Of a stretch of DNA of 64,000 bases, positions 24,720-33,733 are shown piece by piece. The notes beneath the pieces are model-generated. The model did no database searches. It was not told the DNA's origin and saw nothing but the letters and a program-made list of their open reading frames with translations. The DNA comes from an uncultured Oscillospiraceae bacterium (GTDB taxonomy: Bacteria > Bacillota > Clostridia > Oscillospirales > Ruminococcaceae). The stretch spans positions 1-64,000 of the forward strand of contig CAJUSD010000015.1 of the NCBI GenBank assembly GCA_910589145.1, written 5' to 3'. Position numbers and translations under genes: made by a program. Within the stretch, counting starts at the first letter, position 1, and every line of letters starts with the position of its first letter.

Positions 24720-26548
24720 GTACCTTTCAGGACAGAACGGCTCCCGTTGAGGATTCCTTAAACATCGAGAATAAGCCTGAAATCAAACACATTATAAAGC
24801 TCTGGAAGTTTGTTTTTTCCTCTGCAAAGGTGATGTGCTTTGTATTTATGGGGCTGACCCTTCTCCTGGCCCTGTTAAAGCCGGTGATGGCATTTGTGTG
24901 GGGAAAGTATGTGGATCAGGCGGCTCTCTCCCTGACGGATACAAGGGTTTTGGGGCAGGTTGTCGTTCTGGGAATTTTATATTATCTGCTCTATATTTTA
25001 ACGGACCTGCTTCAGCGCTTTACAAACCGCTGGGAGGATATTGAACGGCTGGACAGGGTACAGCAGAACCGCTTTCAGGAGATGGTCAATACCCGTATTT
25101 ACAGAAAAATAGGCAGCCTCAATTATGAACAGCTGGAATCCTCCAAACTCTATGACCGCATCCAGCGGGTGCTGAATTTTACAAACGACGGCTGGAGCGG
25201 CTTAAACGGGGACATTATGCAGCCTTCTTACTTTGTAATTTCCAGAGCGGTTTCGGTTGTTGCTATCGCTGTTTCGCTGTATGCGGTAAATCCGATTTTA
25301 TGTGTTGTGCTTTTGATTGCACCAATTCCGGTTTTATATACCACCTACCTGGGAAACAAGCTGAATTTCAAGTTTATAAAAGACAATGTAGGGATGAAGC
25401 GGAAGGCGGACTACTACCAGGATCTTATGCTCAAGCGGGCGGTGAAAGAGGTTAAAGCTTTTAATCTCTTTGACTTCTTTTTTGCCAAATGGAAAACCAA
25501 CATGGACGCTTACACGATTGCGGAAAACAAAACCTATGTACGGCGCGCGCTGCTGGGGCTGCTGAACCGTTCCATTACCACTATGGCGAGTATTGCTGCG
25601 AATGTTTTCGCAATCATTATGATGGCCATGGGTCAAATATCCCTTGGATCTCTGGCTGCGGTCATGTCGCTGATCAACATACTGATAGGGGATACATCCG
25701 CTCTGTTCGACTCTATTTCCTCTGTTATCTCCAAAAAGAATGAAGCTGCCATGTTTTTTGACCTGATGGATTTATCCGGCGAAAAGGTGCAGGGAGAGGA
25801 TATCAAGGAAGTTAATAAGGTTGAGGCGGCCAATCTTTCTTACCGCTATCCCTTTACAGACCGCTATGTTTTAGATCATGTGGATTTGACCATCCGCAAA
25901 GGGGAGAAAATTGCTTTCGTAGGCGAAAATGGAGCGGGGAAAACGACCTTTGTCAAGCTGCTGAGCGGCTTATTGAAGCCATCCGATGGGGAACTGCGCG
26001 TCAATGGTATGAAGGTGGAAAGTCTGAACTCCAAAAGCCGGTTTGAGGCTTTAAGTTCCGTACCCCAGGACCCGGCCAGATATACCGCCTTTACGGTGGC
26101 CGATAATGTACAGTTCGGGAATATCGCTGTACCTGCCGACAAAGGGAAGATTACGGAATCCCTTTACTTTGCCGGACTGGAGGAGATAGACGAAAACGCC
26201 CTCCTTGGAAAAGACGTGGGTGGGACCGATATGTCCGGCGGCCAATGGCAGAAGCTGGCGATTGCAAGGGCGTATTACCGGGATAAGGACTTTTTCATTC
26301 TCGATGAGCCGACAGGGAATCTTGACCCGCTGGCGGAGGCGGACGTCTTCCATAAATATCTGGATATGTCCCAGGATAAAACTGTTATTATGGTGACGCA
26401 CAGGATCAGTGTTGCATCGCTGGCAGAGAGGATCGTTGTCTTTGCCCATGGGAAGGTTGTTGAGGACGGAAGCCACGAACAGCTTTTAGAACAGAATGGG
26501 GAGTATGCCCGGCTTTACAAAGCCCAGGCGCAATGGTATGATAGATAA
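24716..26548 (+). CDS. ABC exporter, fused membrane and ATPase subunit B
   Basis: 610 residues with the same layout as its partner: an N-terminal cytosolic stretch, six membrane segments, then Walker A GENGAGKTT, MSGGQWQKLAIARAY, Walker B FILDEP and VTHRIS. ATG 24716 overlaps the stop of subunit A. Both Walker B motifs end in the expected glutamate-containing sequence, so neither ATP site is obviously degenerate. No further gene follows closely; the next 500 bases are repeats. Confidence 0.88.
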   Translation: MSTFQDRTAPVEDSLNIENKPEIKHIIKLWKFVFSSAKVMCFVFMGLTLLLALLKPVMAFVWGKYVDQAALSLTDTRVLGQVVVLGILYYLLYILTDLLQRFTNRWEDIERLDRVQQNRFQEMVNTRIYRKIGSLNYEQLESSKLYDRIQRVLNFTNDGWSGLNGDIMQPSYFVISRAVSVVAIAVSLYAVNPILCVVLLIAPIPVLYTTYLGNKLNFKFIKDNVGMKRKADYYQDLMLKRAVKEVKAFNLFDFFFAKWKTNMDAYTIAENKTYVRRALLGLLNRSITTMASIAANVFAIIMMAMGQISLGSLAAVMSLINILIGDTSALFDSISSVISKKNEAAMFFDLMDLSGEKVQGEDIKEVNKVEAANLSYRYPFTDRYVLDHVDLTIRKGEKIAFVGENGAGKTTFVKLLSGLLKPSDGELRVNGMKVESLNSKSRFEALSSVPQDPARYTAFTVADNVQFGNIAVPADKGKITESLYFAGLEEIDENALLGKDVGGTDMSGGQWQKLAIARAYYRDKDFFILDEPTGNLDPLAEADVFHKYLDMSQDKTVIMVTHRISVASLAERIVVFAHGKVVEDGSHEQLLEQNGEYARLYKAQAQWYDR

Positions 26549-27046
26549 TAGATAAAAGGGGAAAATCAAAAAGGTTTGAAGGTTCAGGGAACTTTCCTAA
26601 AAAGTTCCCTGGACGCCAGTTCAGCTTTGCTGAACGTAGCTCTGCTGAACTGAACCCGCAAGGCGCGAAACTCCCCTCGCTTGACAATTTACTCAGCCTA
26701 ACGGTAAAAGCACTAATTTTTGAATCAAAAGCCCGCCATCCTGTAACCGGGGAGCTGCTAGATTGTGCTAGGGACACGCCCTAAGAAAAGTATCGGTGGA
26801 CAAGCCCCTCTCAGGCGGGCTTCTTCCGCTTCGTCCAACGTCGCAACGCTGGACAAAAGACCTTACCGCGCCTACCCGCCAAGCAGCCGTGCGGCTGCGG
26901 GTTTTGAAACAGACAGGCAGTCCCATATTAAAGTTTTTTCAACCAGCGAATTCTAATTTCCGTACATTACCGCCCACATAAGGTTTCCGTTAAATTCATA
27001 ATAAATAATGCAAGCCTGCTATAACAACAAATTTGTGAGGTGTCCT
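26549..27046. other. Repeat-rich intergenic region
   Basis: About 500 bases without a gene. It starts with a family-2 hairpin repeat (26571-26700). It goes on through a G/C-rich stretch with the inverted repeats GCCCGCC/GGCGGGC and GTCCAACGT/ACGCTGGAC (imperfect) and CAGCCGTGCGGCTG, and ends with a family-3 repeat (26926-26964). All three elements look like non-coding dispersed sequence. Confidence 0.5.
26571..26700. repeat. Dispersed hairpin repeat, family 2
   Basis: AAGGTTTGAAGGTTCAGG leads into a hairpin (CAGGGAACTT/AAGTTCCCTG, 26585-26611), then GTTCAGCTTTGCTGAAC (26618-26634), then CCCGCAAGGCGCGAAACTCC. The first hairpin is matched at 58354-58397 with compensating changes in both arms; the second recurs at 49889-49907. 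Confidence 0.6.
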
Positions 27047-28129
27047 ATGTCTAATCCAATAAACCCTGAAAAAATTACCGCTTTGCGCTTTCGGCGACAA
27101 CGGCTGTCAAACCCCGCTCAAAGTGAACAGGAATATCAGGAACTCTTTCGTATGCTCTCCCCGGTCATGACCCCCTATTGGTGCTGCCCCGGCGATCCAC
27201 CCAGTATTTCCCCAAGGGCCGGATTTGAGGAAAAAATCCTCTGTAACCGCCTGCGGCTGGAGCATAAACTGATAAAGGGCCGCTTCCAAAAGGGAAACAT
27301 CGCCTATATATTCACAGACGAGCTGCCGCTGTTTGGGGCAGTGTACCAGAAAGCGATTCCGCTGACAGGGCAGGCGCAGGAAATTTTAGATTTGTTCCGG
27401 CGGGAAGGCCCTCTCACCGTTCAGGGGATCAAGGAACTGACCGAAATGCCAGTCAAGGAGATTACTCCTATCCTGCACAAACTTCAGACCGCTTTTCTGG
27501 TGTTTGAAAACCAGGAAGACAGCGAGTGGGACCGGGCGTGGTATCTCTTTTCAGAGATGTTCCCCAACACGGAGATTGACGGGGCAAAGAAAAGAGAGGG
27601 GATAGAAACTCTGATTCTCCGGTCGGCGCAGATGCTTGTGAAGATTTCTCCAGAGATGCTTCGCTCCCTGTACGGCTTTGCCGCAAAGGAAACAAAGGAG
27701 GCTTTGAACAGCCTGGCCCAGGAGAGAAAGCTGATTTTTGACGGGGAGGGGTATCTTCTGCCAGCTGATCTGCAGGAGTTGGAAAGTATAGAAGGGATTT
27801 GCCCCAAGTCAGTGTTTGCTTTACAGCGAAACGATTATCTTGTTAGGGCCTTTGAAACGTCCCTAAAAGGGAAATATCAGCCCCGGGGTGAGGACAAGGA
27901 CTGGACTGAAATCTTTTATTTACTGATTGACGGAGAGTTTCGGGGGGCGGTACTGGGAAAATTCCGCAATGGCCCCTTTGATCTGGAGGATGTAGTTCTG
28001 GATCTGCCATCAGAGGAGGGAGAAGCCCGCCGGGAGGAAATCATCAAGGCCATAGGGGAGCGGGCAGATCTGGAGGCAAGCCCGCTGAAACGGTATCAGG
28101 GCAAAGTGATAGGAGGAAAAAAACTATAA
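27047..28129 (+). CDS. Winged-helix DNA glycosylase-like protein (AlkZ/YcaQ family, HTH_42)
   Basis: 360 residues. The segments ITALRFRRQRL, SPVMTPYWCCPGDPP, KGRFQKGNIAYIFTDELPLF and DRAWYLFSEMFP match the HTH_42 family of winged-helix proteins that includes the AlkZ/YcaQ DNA glycosylases. This is the shorter clostridial subgroup, whose activity is not established to my knowledge. ATG 27047 is chosen because of GTGAGGTG just upstream; an in-frame ATG at 27008 lacks a site. It overlaps the following acetyltransferase by one base (TAATG). Confidence 0.72.
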   Translation: MSNPINPEKITALRFRRQRLSNPAQSEQEYQELFRMLSPVMTPYWCCPGDPPSISPRAGFEEKILCNRLRLEHKLIKGRFQKGNIAYIFTDELPLFGAVYQKAIPLTGQAQEILDLFRREGPLTVQGIKELTEMPVKEITPILHKLQTAFLVFENQEDSEWDRAWYLFSEMFPNTEIDGAKKREGIETLILRSAQMLVKISPEMLRSLYGFAAKETKEALNSLAQERKLIFDGEGYLLPADLQELESIEGICPKSVFALQRNDYLVRAFETSLKGKYQPRGEDKDWTEIFYLLIDGEFRGAVLGKFRNGPFDLEDVVLDLPSEEGEARREEIIKAIGERADLEASPLKRYQGKVIGGKKL

Positions 28130-28644
28130 TGAAAAACAATTTGATTGTCCAGGGGGCATACAAGTTTGGAAAAGAAATTTATTTAGGGAGGGAGTATATG
28201 ATCCTGGAAGCAGCAGAAAGTGATTTTATCGGCTTAATGTCTCTGTATACCCAGCTTCACAACAACAATATACCCCCGGAATCGGAAAGCCTCCAAAAGC
28301 TTTGGCGGCGGATTCTCAACGACCCAGATCACCATGTCATCGTTGCAAAGGAGGATGAGAAAATCATCTCCTCCTGTGTGTGCGTTATCATTCCCAACCT
28401 GACCCATTGCCAGCGGCCCTATGCTCTGGTTGAAAATGTGATAACAGATGAAGAATACCGGGGCAGGGGATTGGCAACCGAGTGCCTGAACTATGCCAAA
28501 GAAATTGCCCGGCGGGAGAACTGTTATAAAATCATGCTGCTGACCGGCTCCAAACAGGACAGCACCCTGAATTTTTACCGCCGTGCTGGATACAACAGTG
28601 AGGATAAGACAGCGTTTATCCAATGGCTGGAAGCAGAACAATAG
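28129..28644 (+). CDS. GNAT acetyltransferase
   Basis: 171 residues from ATG 28129. The GNAT domain covers about residues 24-165, with VENVITDEEYRGRGLATECL (acetyl-CoA loop) and NFYRRAGY near the end. An internal ATG at 28198 has a better-spaced GGGAGG and would give a protein that begins exactly at the domain, so the true start may be there. Coupling to the upstream gene by TAATG favours the longer form. The substrate is unknown. Confidence 0.8.
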   Translation: MKNNLIVQGAYKFGKEIYLGREYMILEAAESDFIGLMSLYTQLHNNNIPPESESLQKLWRRILNDPDHHVIVAKEDEKIISSCVCVIIPNLTHCQRPYALVENVITDEEYRGRGLATECLNYAKEIARRENCYKIMLLTGSKQDSTLNFYRRAGYNSEDKTAFIQWLEAEQ

Positions 28645-28697
28645 CAAAACCAATCCCGCCGGAGAGATATTTCTTTCCGACGGGATTGGTTTTGCTA
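28644..28697. terminator. Strong terminator
   Basis: Perfect 15-bp stem GCAAAACCAATCCCG (28644-28658) and CGGGATTGGTTTTGC (28681-28695), the inner part also pairing (CCGGA/TTCCG). It overlaps the acetyltransferase stop codon. Confidence 0.8.
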
Positions 28698-28885
28698 GCA
28701 GATAAAAAAGTTCTGTTACAGACCTTTTTGGTTCAATTCGCTCGCAGTAATCAGCGGTGAGGCAGGATATATGGATTGCCTCTTTTCAGTGGGGGATAAA
28801 TACCCCTTTCGCCCCGCCCGCTGCCGTTGAAACGCGTCATTAAATTTTACCGCTATGCTATCTTTACGTCAACTTTTTTGGCAAT

Positions 28886-29641
28886 TCATTTCCCCCTTGC
28901 AGAAGTCGGGGAAATCCCTGCCGAACTATGTTGAAAATACTTTTGTTTCCTTCTCCAAGAAAGACGCTCTTCTTCTTTGCCAAAGCTGAGTATGTATTCT
29001 GCCACCTGTTGGGGCGTTTCAGCAAAAAAGGACGCTCCCGCTTCCTCTAATTCTTCCCGGCTGCCATATCCATATAATACTGCGATAGTATCCACATTTG
29101 TTTCAATTGCTCCAATTATATCATGCTTCCTGTCTCCTACCATTACCGCTTTCCTGGGATTTGCGCCGGAAGTTGCCAGCGCCCATTGAATGACTTCTGC
29201 CTTTGCAGAACGGTTTCCGTTTAATTCACTTCCTGCCACAAATGTGAAATACTGGCTGATATTGAAATGCTCCAGGATTCTATTTGCAAATACTGTGGGC
29301 TTAGAAGTGGCTAACATCAGCTTTTTTCCAGCTTGTTGTAATGTCTTTAACATTTCCTCTACCCCTGGATATAAACGGTTTTCATATATCCCCGTTTGGC
29401 TGAAATATTCCCGGTAGACATCTACCGCTAATAATGCGTCTATTTGGGAAAAGCCATATTGCCGGGTGAATGATTCCAACAGCGGCGGGCCTATGATCTC
29501 CCGTAATCTTGCAGGATCCTTTTCCTCTATCCCAAAATGATGGAGGGCATACTGGAAAGACCTTGTGATCCCTTCCTCTGGGTCTGTTAATGTGCCATCT
29601 AAATCAAATAGTATTGTGGTGTAGGGCTTTGTCAATTTCAT
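28886..29641 (-). CDS. HAD-superfamily phosphatase, Gph/PpaX-like
   Basis: 251 residues. HAD motif I is FDLDGTLTD, motif II ATSKP, and motif IV MVGDRKHDIIGA, with an alpha-helical cap after motif I. This is the phosphoglycolate phosphatase/PpaX type. The C-terminus is about 20 residues longer than usual and basic (ERLSWRRKQKYF). The ribosome site is AGGAGG. A -10-like TATAAT lies on the minus strand at 29705-29710. Confidence 0.82.
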   Translation of the reverse strand: MKLTKPYTTILFDLDGTLTDPEEGITRSFQYALHHFGIEEKDPARLREIIGPPLLESFTRQYGFSQIDALLAVDVYREYFSQTGIYENRLYPGVEEMLKTLQQAGKKLMLATSKPTVFANRILEHFNISQYFTFVAGSELNGNRSAKAEVIQWALATSGANPRKAVMVGDRKHDIIGAIETNVDTIAVLYGYGSREELEEAGASFFAETPQQVAEYILSFGKEEERLSWRRKQKYFQHSSAGISPTSARGK

Positions 29642-30073
29642 TGTCTGTCCTCCTATTGGATAACTTTGAGGGTTTTACCCAGCTGTATCCTTTCCTCTTT
29701 TCTCTATTATAGCAATCTTATCACTTTTTGTATAGTCGTTTACTGTAAAAGTCATATAAATTCTATTTTAATATATGAATGTAAGAGTATTAATCTCGCA
29801 GCCGATAACCAACGTCCTTAAAATTGTCAATAAGAAATCTGGAAAATAGTGTCCAGGGAGTTCCCAGTCCACTTTGGATAATAATTTATAGGACAAAACT
29901 GGCAATTTACATTTATTCCATCGGATCTATCCAAGCAATAACGCCCGCAAATCAGCTTTTTCTTCTGATTCATATTTTTTACGAATGATGAACGGTAAAA
30001 ACAGCCATACTATATCCAGGTCGGAAGCTAAGTTTCCGTCTGCTAAAAAATATAAAAACACAATGGGAAATGG
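29642..30073. other. Intergenic region, no gene seen
   Basis: About 430 bases. The left part is A/T-rich and holds a TATAAT (minus strand, 29705-29710) that probably drives the HAD gene, though the -35 is poor. The rest shows only short unpaired segments, and no known repeat copy is certain. Confidence 0.4.
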
Positions 30074-30520
30074 ATGTGTAGACATTTGAGGCAGAGAAAA
30101 CTTTGTGGGGAGGCAGTCAGCCTTTTTTCAATAGGAGGACTTGCCTATGTTATATTGGAAATTCTTTGGCGGGGATATAGTCATTGGACAATGTTCGTCA
30201 CAGGCGGATTATGTGTGGTTCTGGTCTGTGAAATGGATCGCCGCAACCGGAACAAAACTGCATTTTTCCTCCGCTGCTTTTATGGGGCACTAATTATTAC
30301 CGCAGTAGAATTTTTTGTAGGATGTATTGTAAATTTATGGCTTCAATGGAACATATGGGATTATTCCCGTCTTCCTTTGAATCTTTTGGGACAAGTAAGC
30401 CTGCCTTTTACCGGAGCATGGATGATCTTATCTGCACCTGTAATAGAGTTTGGGGTTCTTATCCGAAAGCTTTGGGGTGACGAACCTCCCTCTGCAAAAC
30501 CTATTTTTTATCGAGGATGA
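30074..30520 (+). CDS. Putative membrane protein, PF06541-type ABC transporter permease family
   Basis: 148 residues with four hydrophobic segments. The segment NIWDYSRLPLNLLGQVSLPF is characteristic of the widespread Firmicutes membrane-protein family annotated as putative ABC-transporter type IV (PF06541), whose function is not known. The start at ATG 30074 has no good ribosome site, so the true start may be slightly downstream, in the region after the GGGGAGG at 30107-30113. Confidence 0.62.
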   Translation: MCRHLRQRKLCGEAVSLFSIGGLAYVILEILWRGYSHWTMFVTGGLCVVLVCEMDRRNRNKTAFFLRCFYGALIITAVEFFVGCIVNLWLQWNIWDYSRLPLNLLGQVSLPFTGAWMILSAPVIEFGVLIRKLWGDEPPSAKPIFYRG

Positions 30521-30529
30521 TATAAGCAT

Positions 30530-30560
30530 AGGCGCTCGAATTACTTCGAGCGCCTATTGC
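30530..30560. terminator. Bidirectional terminator
   Basis: Perfect 11-bp stem AGGCGCTCGAA (30530-30540) and TTCGAGCGCCT (30545-30555) with a 4-base loop between two convergent genes. Confidence 0.75.
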
Positions 30561-30565
30561 TTTGT

Positions 30566-31453
30566 TCAGGAATGACCGTCAGTTATTTGTGCCGGTGTTG
30601 CTTCATCTTCGTCCTCAGTAATAAGCTGCTTGTCACTGAAAACTGCTTCATCTTCACTGTCGTCTGGACGATATCCGGGCCGTTCTTCTGGATGGGCGGC
30701 ATAATAAGGATCTATAATATACTTTTCCATGTATTGATATGAATTAAAACATGTAATCATAGAAATGGTGGAAAAACCAAGAGGAATCAAAAAGAAAAGC
30801 GTATAGGGGAAAAACCACAGAATCAGGAAAACCAAAATCCCGCAGAACAGAACAGTTAAAAGATTGGTTTTAATCCCCAATACTGCCAGCCGGAAAGCAT
30901 TGCTGATAATCCCTTTTAAGTTCAGATTTACAGTGACAATTTGCAAGTAAACGTAACAATTCATAAAGGAAAAAAGCAGGGCAGCCATAAAGCTAAGTCC
31001 CAATAGGGCATAGTACATAAGCCCCCGGCTCAACATTCCAATATAGCTTATTACAGCAAATACCAACAGGGTAAATATAGCGGAAAATATAATCCCATAA
31101 GCAAGCGACTGTTTAAAATTGCTTTTAAAAGAATCCCAAAAGTCAGAGAACATAAAAATTGGCTGTTCCCGTGACAGGTTTCTAACAACATATGTCATTC
31201 CTGCCATGGGAGGCCCCACCAAACACAAGGGAAGCGTGAGAAACAGCAGTATGCTGCCTGATGGGAGAAAAAAGAACGCCAGAAAAATCGCAGGGAGACA
31301 AAATAAAAGGAACAACAAATTTACGCTGACTAATTTGGAAAGTTTCCGAAAATACAAGTCAAAAAATTGGAAGAACCGCTTTTTCCTGGGGGCATCTTTA
31401 GAGACACCGGGTCCTTCTTTCGTAAAATCAAATAATCCTAAAAATCCAGCCAA
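30566..31453 (-). CDS. DUF624 (YesL-like) membrane protein
   Basis: About 295 residues with five or six transmembrane segments. The opening AGFLGLFDFTKEGPGVSKDAP and the long membrane region fit the DUF624/YesL family, often found near sugar-uptake genes but of unknown function. The C-terminal 45 residues are acidic and polar (DDSEDEAVFSD), probably cytosolic. I place the start at TTG 31453, nine bases after AGGAG; the open frame extends to another TTG at 31462, which touches the ribosome site. It follows the SpoIIM-like gene by about 34 bases. Confidence 0.7.
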   Translation of the reverse strand: MAGFLGLFDFTKEGPGVSKDAPRKKRFFQFFDLYFRKLSKLVSVNLLFLLFCLPAIFLAFFFLPSGSILLFLTLPLCLVGPPMAGMTYVVRNLSREQPIFMFSDFWDSFKSNFKQSLAYGIIFSAIFTLLVFAVISYIGMLSRGLMYYALLGLSFMAALLFSFMNCYVYLQIVTVNLNLKGIISNAFRLAVLGIKTNLLTVLFCGILVFLILWFFPYTLFFLIPLGFSTISMITCFNSYQYMEKYIIDPYYAAHPEERPGYRPDDSEDEAVFSDKQLITEDEDEATPAQITDGHS

Positions 31454-31487
31454 TACCAACAACTCCTTGTTTTTTAAACGAATTTGT

Positions 31488-32105
31488 TCATTTCATCCAA
31501 CAGGTCGTTAAAACTGCGTCAAGCCCTGCTGCCGCTGCTGCTAAAACAGCCATCAGTAAAAAAGCAAGCCAGTATGCCCTTATAATACCTTCCTGTTCTA
31601 AGTCATTCTTCCGTTCCTCTGCCAGAACCGCTGCTTGATATCCCCAAACTGTTTTTGCAGACCAAAACAGCAGCATTGCCTGACAAAATGAAATCGGAGT
31701 TATTATACCTGCAGTTACAGGAAGTGCGTCCCATCCAATTCCGTAATATATCCCAGCCATCGACAGCCCGCTTCCAAGCCCCCGAAACCATATCAGCAAC
31801 AGAGTAAACCACTTTCCTCCACGAATTTTTCCCAGAAGAAAAAAGACTCCTATATACCAAAATATGGAGAGATATGATGCAAGAAATATTTCTCCTCCTT
31901 TTCCTTTAGATCGACTTTCCAAAAACGCTTTGCTTACTTGCCAAAGAAGATCCAGCGTTTCCCGTGAGGATAAATATAAGAAACATACCCCTATCATTAG
32001 TCCTGTTATATATAATATCGCAAAAAAGAGAATTTGCCAATTCTTTTTCACATAAAATTTACAATAATTGACCCGAAATCTTTTTCCTTTTTTAATTTCC
32101 TGCAT
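31488..32105 (-). CDS. SpoIIM-like membrane protein
   Basis: 205 residues with about five transmembrane segments. The layout, with a long extracytoplasmic loop after the first segment and RGLGSGLSMAGIYYGIGW in the middle, resembles stage II sporulation protein M and its relatives, which work with SpoIID and SpoIIP in engulfment. The gene is not next to other engulfment genes, so a general DUF95-type membrane protein is also possible. ATG 32105 follows AAAGGAGG. Confidence 0.6.
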   Translation of the reverse strand: MQEIKKGKRFRVNYCKFYVKKNWQILFFAILYITGLMIGVCFLYLSSRETLDLLWQVSKAFLESRSKGKGGEIFLASYLSIFWYIGVFFLLGKIRGGKWFTLLLIWFRGLGSGLSMAGIYYGIGWDALPVTAGIITPISFCQAMLLFWSAKTVWGYQAAVLAEERKNDLEQEGIIRAYWLAFLLMAVLAAAAAGLDAVLTTCWMK

Positions 32106-32162
32106 TTTCGCATCCTCCTTTAGAAATGTCAAGTGTGAATATATAAGTTGACATAAAAGCCA

Positions 32163-32255
32163 ATTTGCGGGCACAGCCTAAGACGAGCATCACCTAAAGC
32201 GGATTAAAAAGTTCTTTAGCCGCCAGGTGCAAAGCTCTTCTGCACGGACTTAAAA
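32163..32255. repeat. Dispersed intergenic repeat, family 1
   Basis: TTTGCGGGCACAGCCTAAGA, then CACCTAAAGCGGATTAAAAA, then GCCGCCAGGTGCAAAGC. Closely parallels the copies at 37453, 39370 and 49803. Confidence 0.6.
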
Positions 32256-32370
32256 AAGGGGGATGTCTCTAAAAAGAGAAAAGAAAAAGGTATTATAAAA
32301 TCCCCATTGTGAAAGCAAAATTTCTTGGATTGGAGAGCAGGTCAATATTTTGTAAACCATCATAGTGGGA

Positions 32371-32410
32371 AGATAAAAGTTTTTTGATCTGGCGAATTCT
32401 AATTCACGAA
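32371..32410. repeat. Dispersed intergenic repeat, family 3
   Basis: ATAAAAGTTTTTT followed by GGCGAATTCTAATTCACGAA, matching the copy at 26926-26964 (ATTAAAGTTTTTT, then AGCGAATTCTAATTTCCGTA). Confidence 0.5.
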
Positions 32411-32487
32411 TAGTTACTATCCGCTTCAGACAAGCCGTTTCACATTTATTTATATGCGGGACAGAAATAAAGTATCCCCCTTAAAAA

Positions 32488-32532
32488 CAGAAACCGCGCC
32501 GCAGACTGAAAATCAGCCTTACAGCGCGGTTC
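32488..32532 (-). terminator. Terminator-like hairpin
   Basis: AAACCGCGC and GCGCGGTT arms enclose a smaller TGA/TCA hairpin, just past the stop of the PepSY lipoprotein gene. Confidence 0.55.
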
Positions 32533-32556
32533 GGATTTTGTCAGGGGAGTGAAGTA

Positions 32557-33645
32557 TTATGAATCCCAATCTTTTTCGTTCTTTAATATTGTGCCACTAT
32601 ACGCATCTATTTCATATTCATATTCATAATTGCCGGTTTCAAATTCAATTTCATAATAGGTGTATCCATTGTCATAATCCAGTTCGCATTTATATTTGTG
32701 TATATTGGTTTCTGCAACACCAGCATGAGATAAAGCGATTGTTTTAGCTTCTGCTTCGCCAATATAAGTGCTGCTGGAATTACCGGTATTTGTTTGCAGG
32801 GAGGGAATGTCATCATCTTTTTCTTTTTGATACTCCAAAACGGAACCATTTGTTATGTCTATTTTATATTCATATTCGTAACCGTTACAGTCAAAGTCAA
32901 TTTCATAATGAAGTATGCCGCCGTCACGATCCAATTTGCATCTGTAATTATAAATATTGCTTTCTGATATTCCGGCATGGGAAAGTGCCGCTGCCTTTGC
33001 TTGGGCTTCTCCTATATTAGAGCTGGAAGAATCTGATAAAGCAGACTGCTGAGAAAATTTGTTTTCAATTTCTTTTTGGTGCTTCAAAACAGAGCCATCT
33101 GCAGCGTCTATTTCATATTCATATTCGTAACCGTCACAGTCAAAGTCAATTTCATAATGAGTTATACCATCGTCGTAGTCTAGTTTACACCTGTAGTTGT
33201 AAATATTGTTTTCCACCACGCCGGCATGGGAGAAAGCCGCAGCTTTGGCTTTATCTTCGCCAATATAGCTTGCTTTGGAAACAGAAGATGGGTTTTCGGT
33301 TATTGATTCTTGGGAAGGTGTAAGATTATTGTCCAGCGCCTTTTCATACTTGACAACTTCTCCAGTTACAGCGTTAATATCATAATCGTATTCATAGCCA
33401 TTACAGATAAAGTCAATATCATATACCTTTGAACCGTTTTCGTGTTCCAGTCCAATGCTCAAATTAGTTATATCATCCTGCTTTAACTGGGCATGAACAA
33501 GCGCAGAGGTTAAGGCGTTTTCTTCCCCGATTGTAGCTGATGGTGGCTGATTTGACTGACAACCGGTACTAGAAACCAGACATAGACCAATCGCTGTGAT
33601 ATAAATTCCTAACTTTATACAAATATTTCTTTTTTTCTCTATCAT
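32557..33645 (-). CDS. Lipoprotein with four PepSY-like repeats
   Basis: 362 residues. An N-terminal signal with a lipobox (VSSTGCQ, cysteine near residue 29) indicates membrane anchoring on the outside. The rest is four tandem units of about 75-85 residues. Each has IGE-AKAAALSHAGV, a stretch of the kind NIYNYRCKLDYDDG, and HYEIDFDCDGYEYEYEIDA ending in GSVLKHQKE, which is the PepSY pattern. Units two and three are the most alike and the first is the most diverged. Linkers are Ser/Thr/Asn/Gln-rich. PepSY domains are thought to inhibit proteases or modulate cell-wall enzymes. Four copies on one lipoprotein is uncommon. Confidence 0.85.
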   Translation of the reverse strand: MIEKKRNICIKLGIYITAIGLCLVSSTGCQSNQPPSATIGEENALTSALVHAQLKQDDITNLSIGLEHENGSKVYDIDFICNGYEYDYDINAVTGEVVKYEKALDNNLTPSQESITENPSSVSKASYIGEDKAKAAAFSHAGVVENNIYNYRCKLDYDDGITHYEIDFDCDGYEYEYEIDAADGSVLKHQKEIENKFSQQSALSDSSSSNIGEAQAKAAALSHAGISESNIYNYRCKLDRDGGILHYEIDFDCNGYEYEYKIDITNGSVLEYQKEKDDDIPSLQTNTGNSSSTYIGEAEAKTIALSHAGVAETNIHKYKCELDYDNGYTYYEIEFETGNYEYEYEIDAYSGTILKNEKDWDS

Positions 33646-33733
33646 AGCAAATCTCCTTTTTCTTTCTGCTTTTCGTTATAAAAGGCTTGAGAAAAACCTT
33701 TTTAGCCCTCTCAAACCTTTTATGCTATAGAGT

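Larger units (their letters stand above)
32106..32556. other. Intergenic region with repeats and a terminator
   Basis: About 450 bases without a gene. It contains a family-1 repeat (32163-32255), a family-3 repeat (32371-32410) and the terminator of the PepSY lipoprotein gene (32488-32532). Confidence 0.5.
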
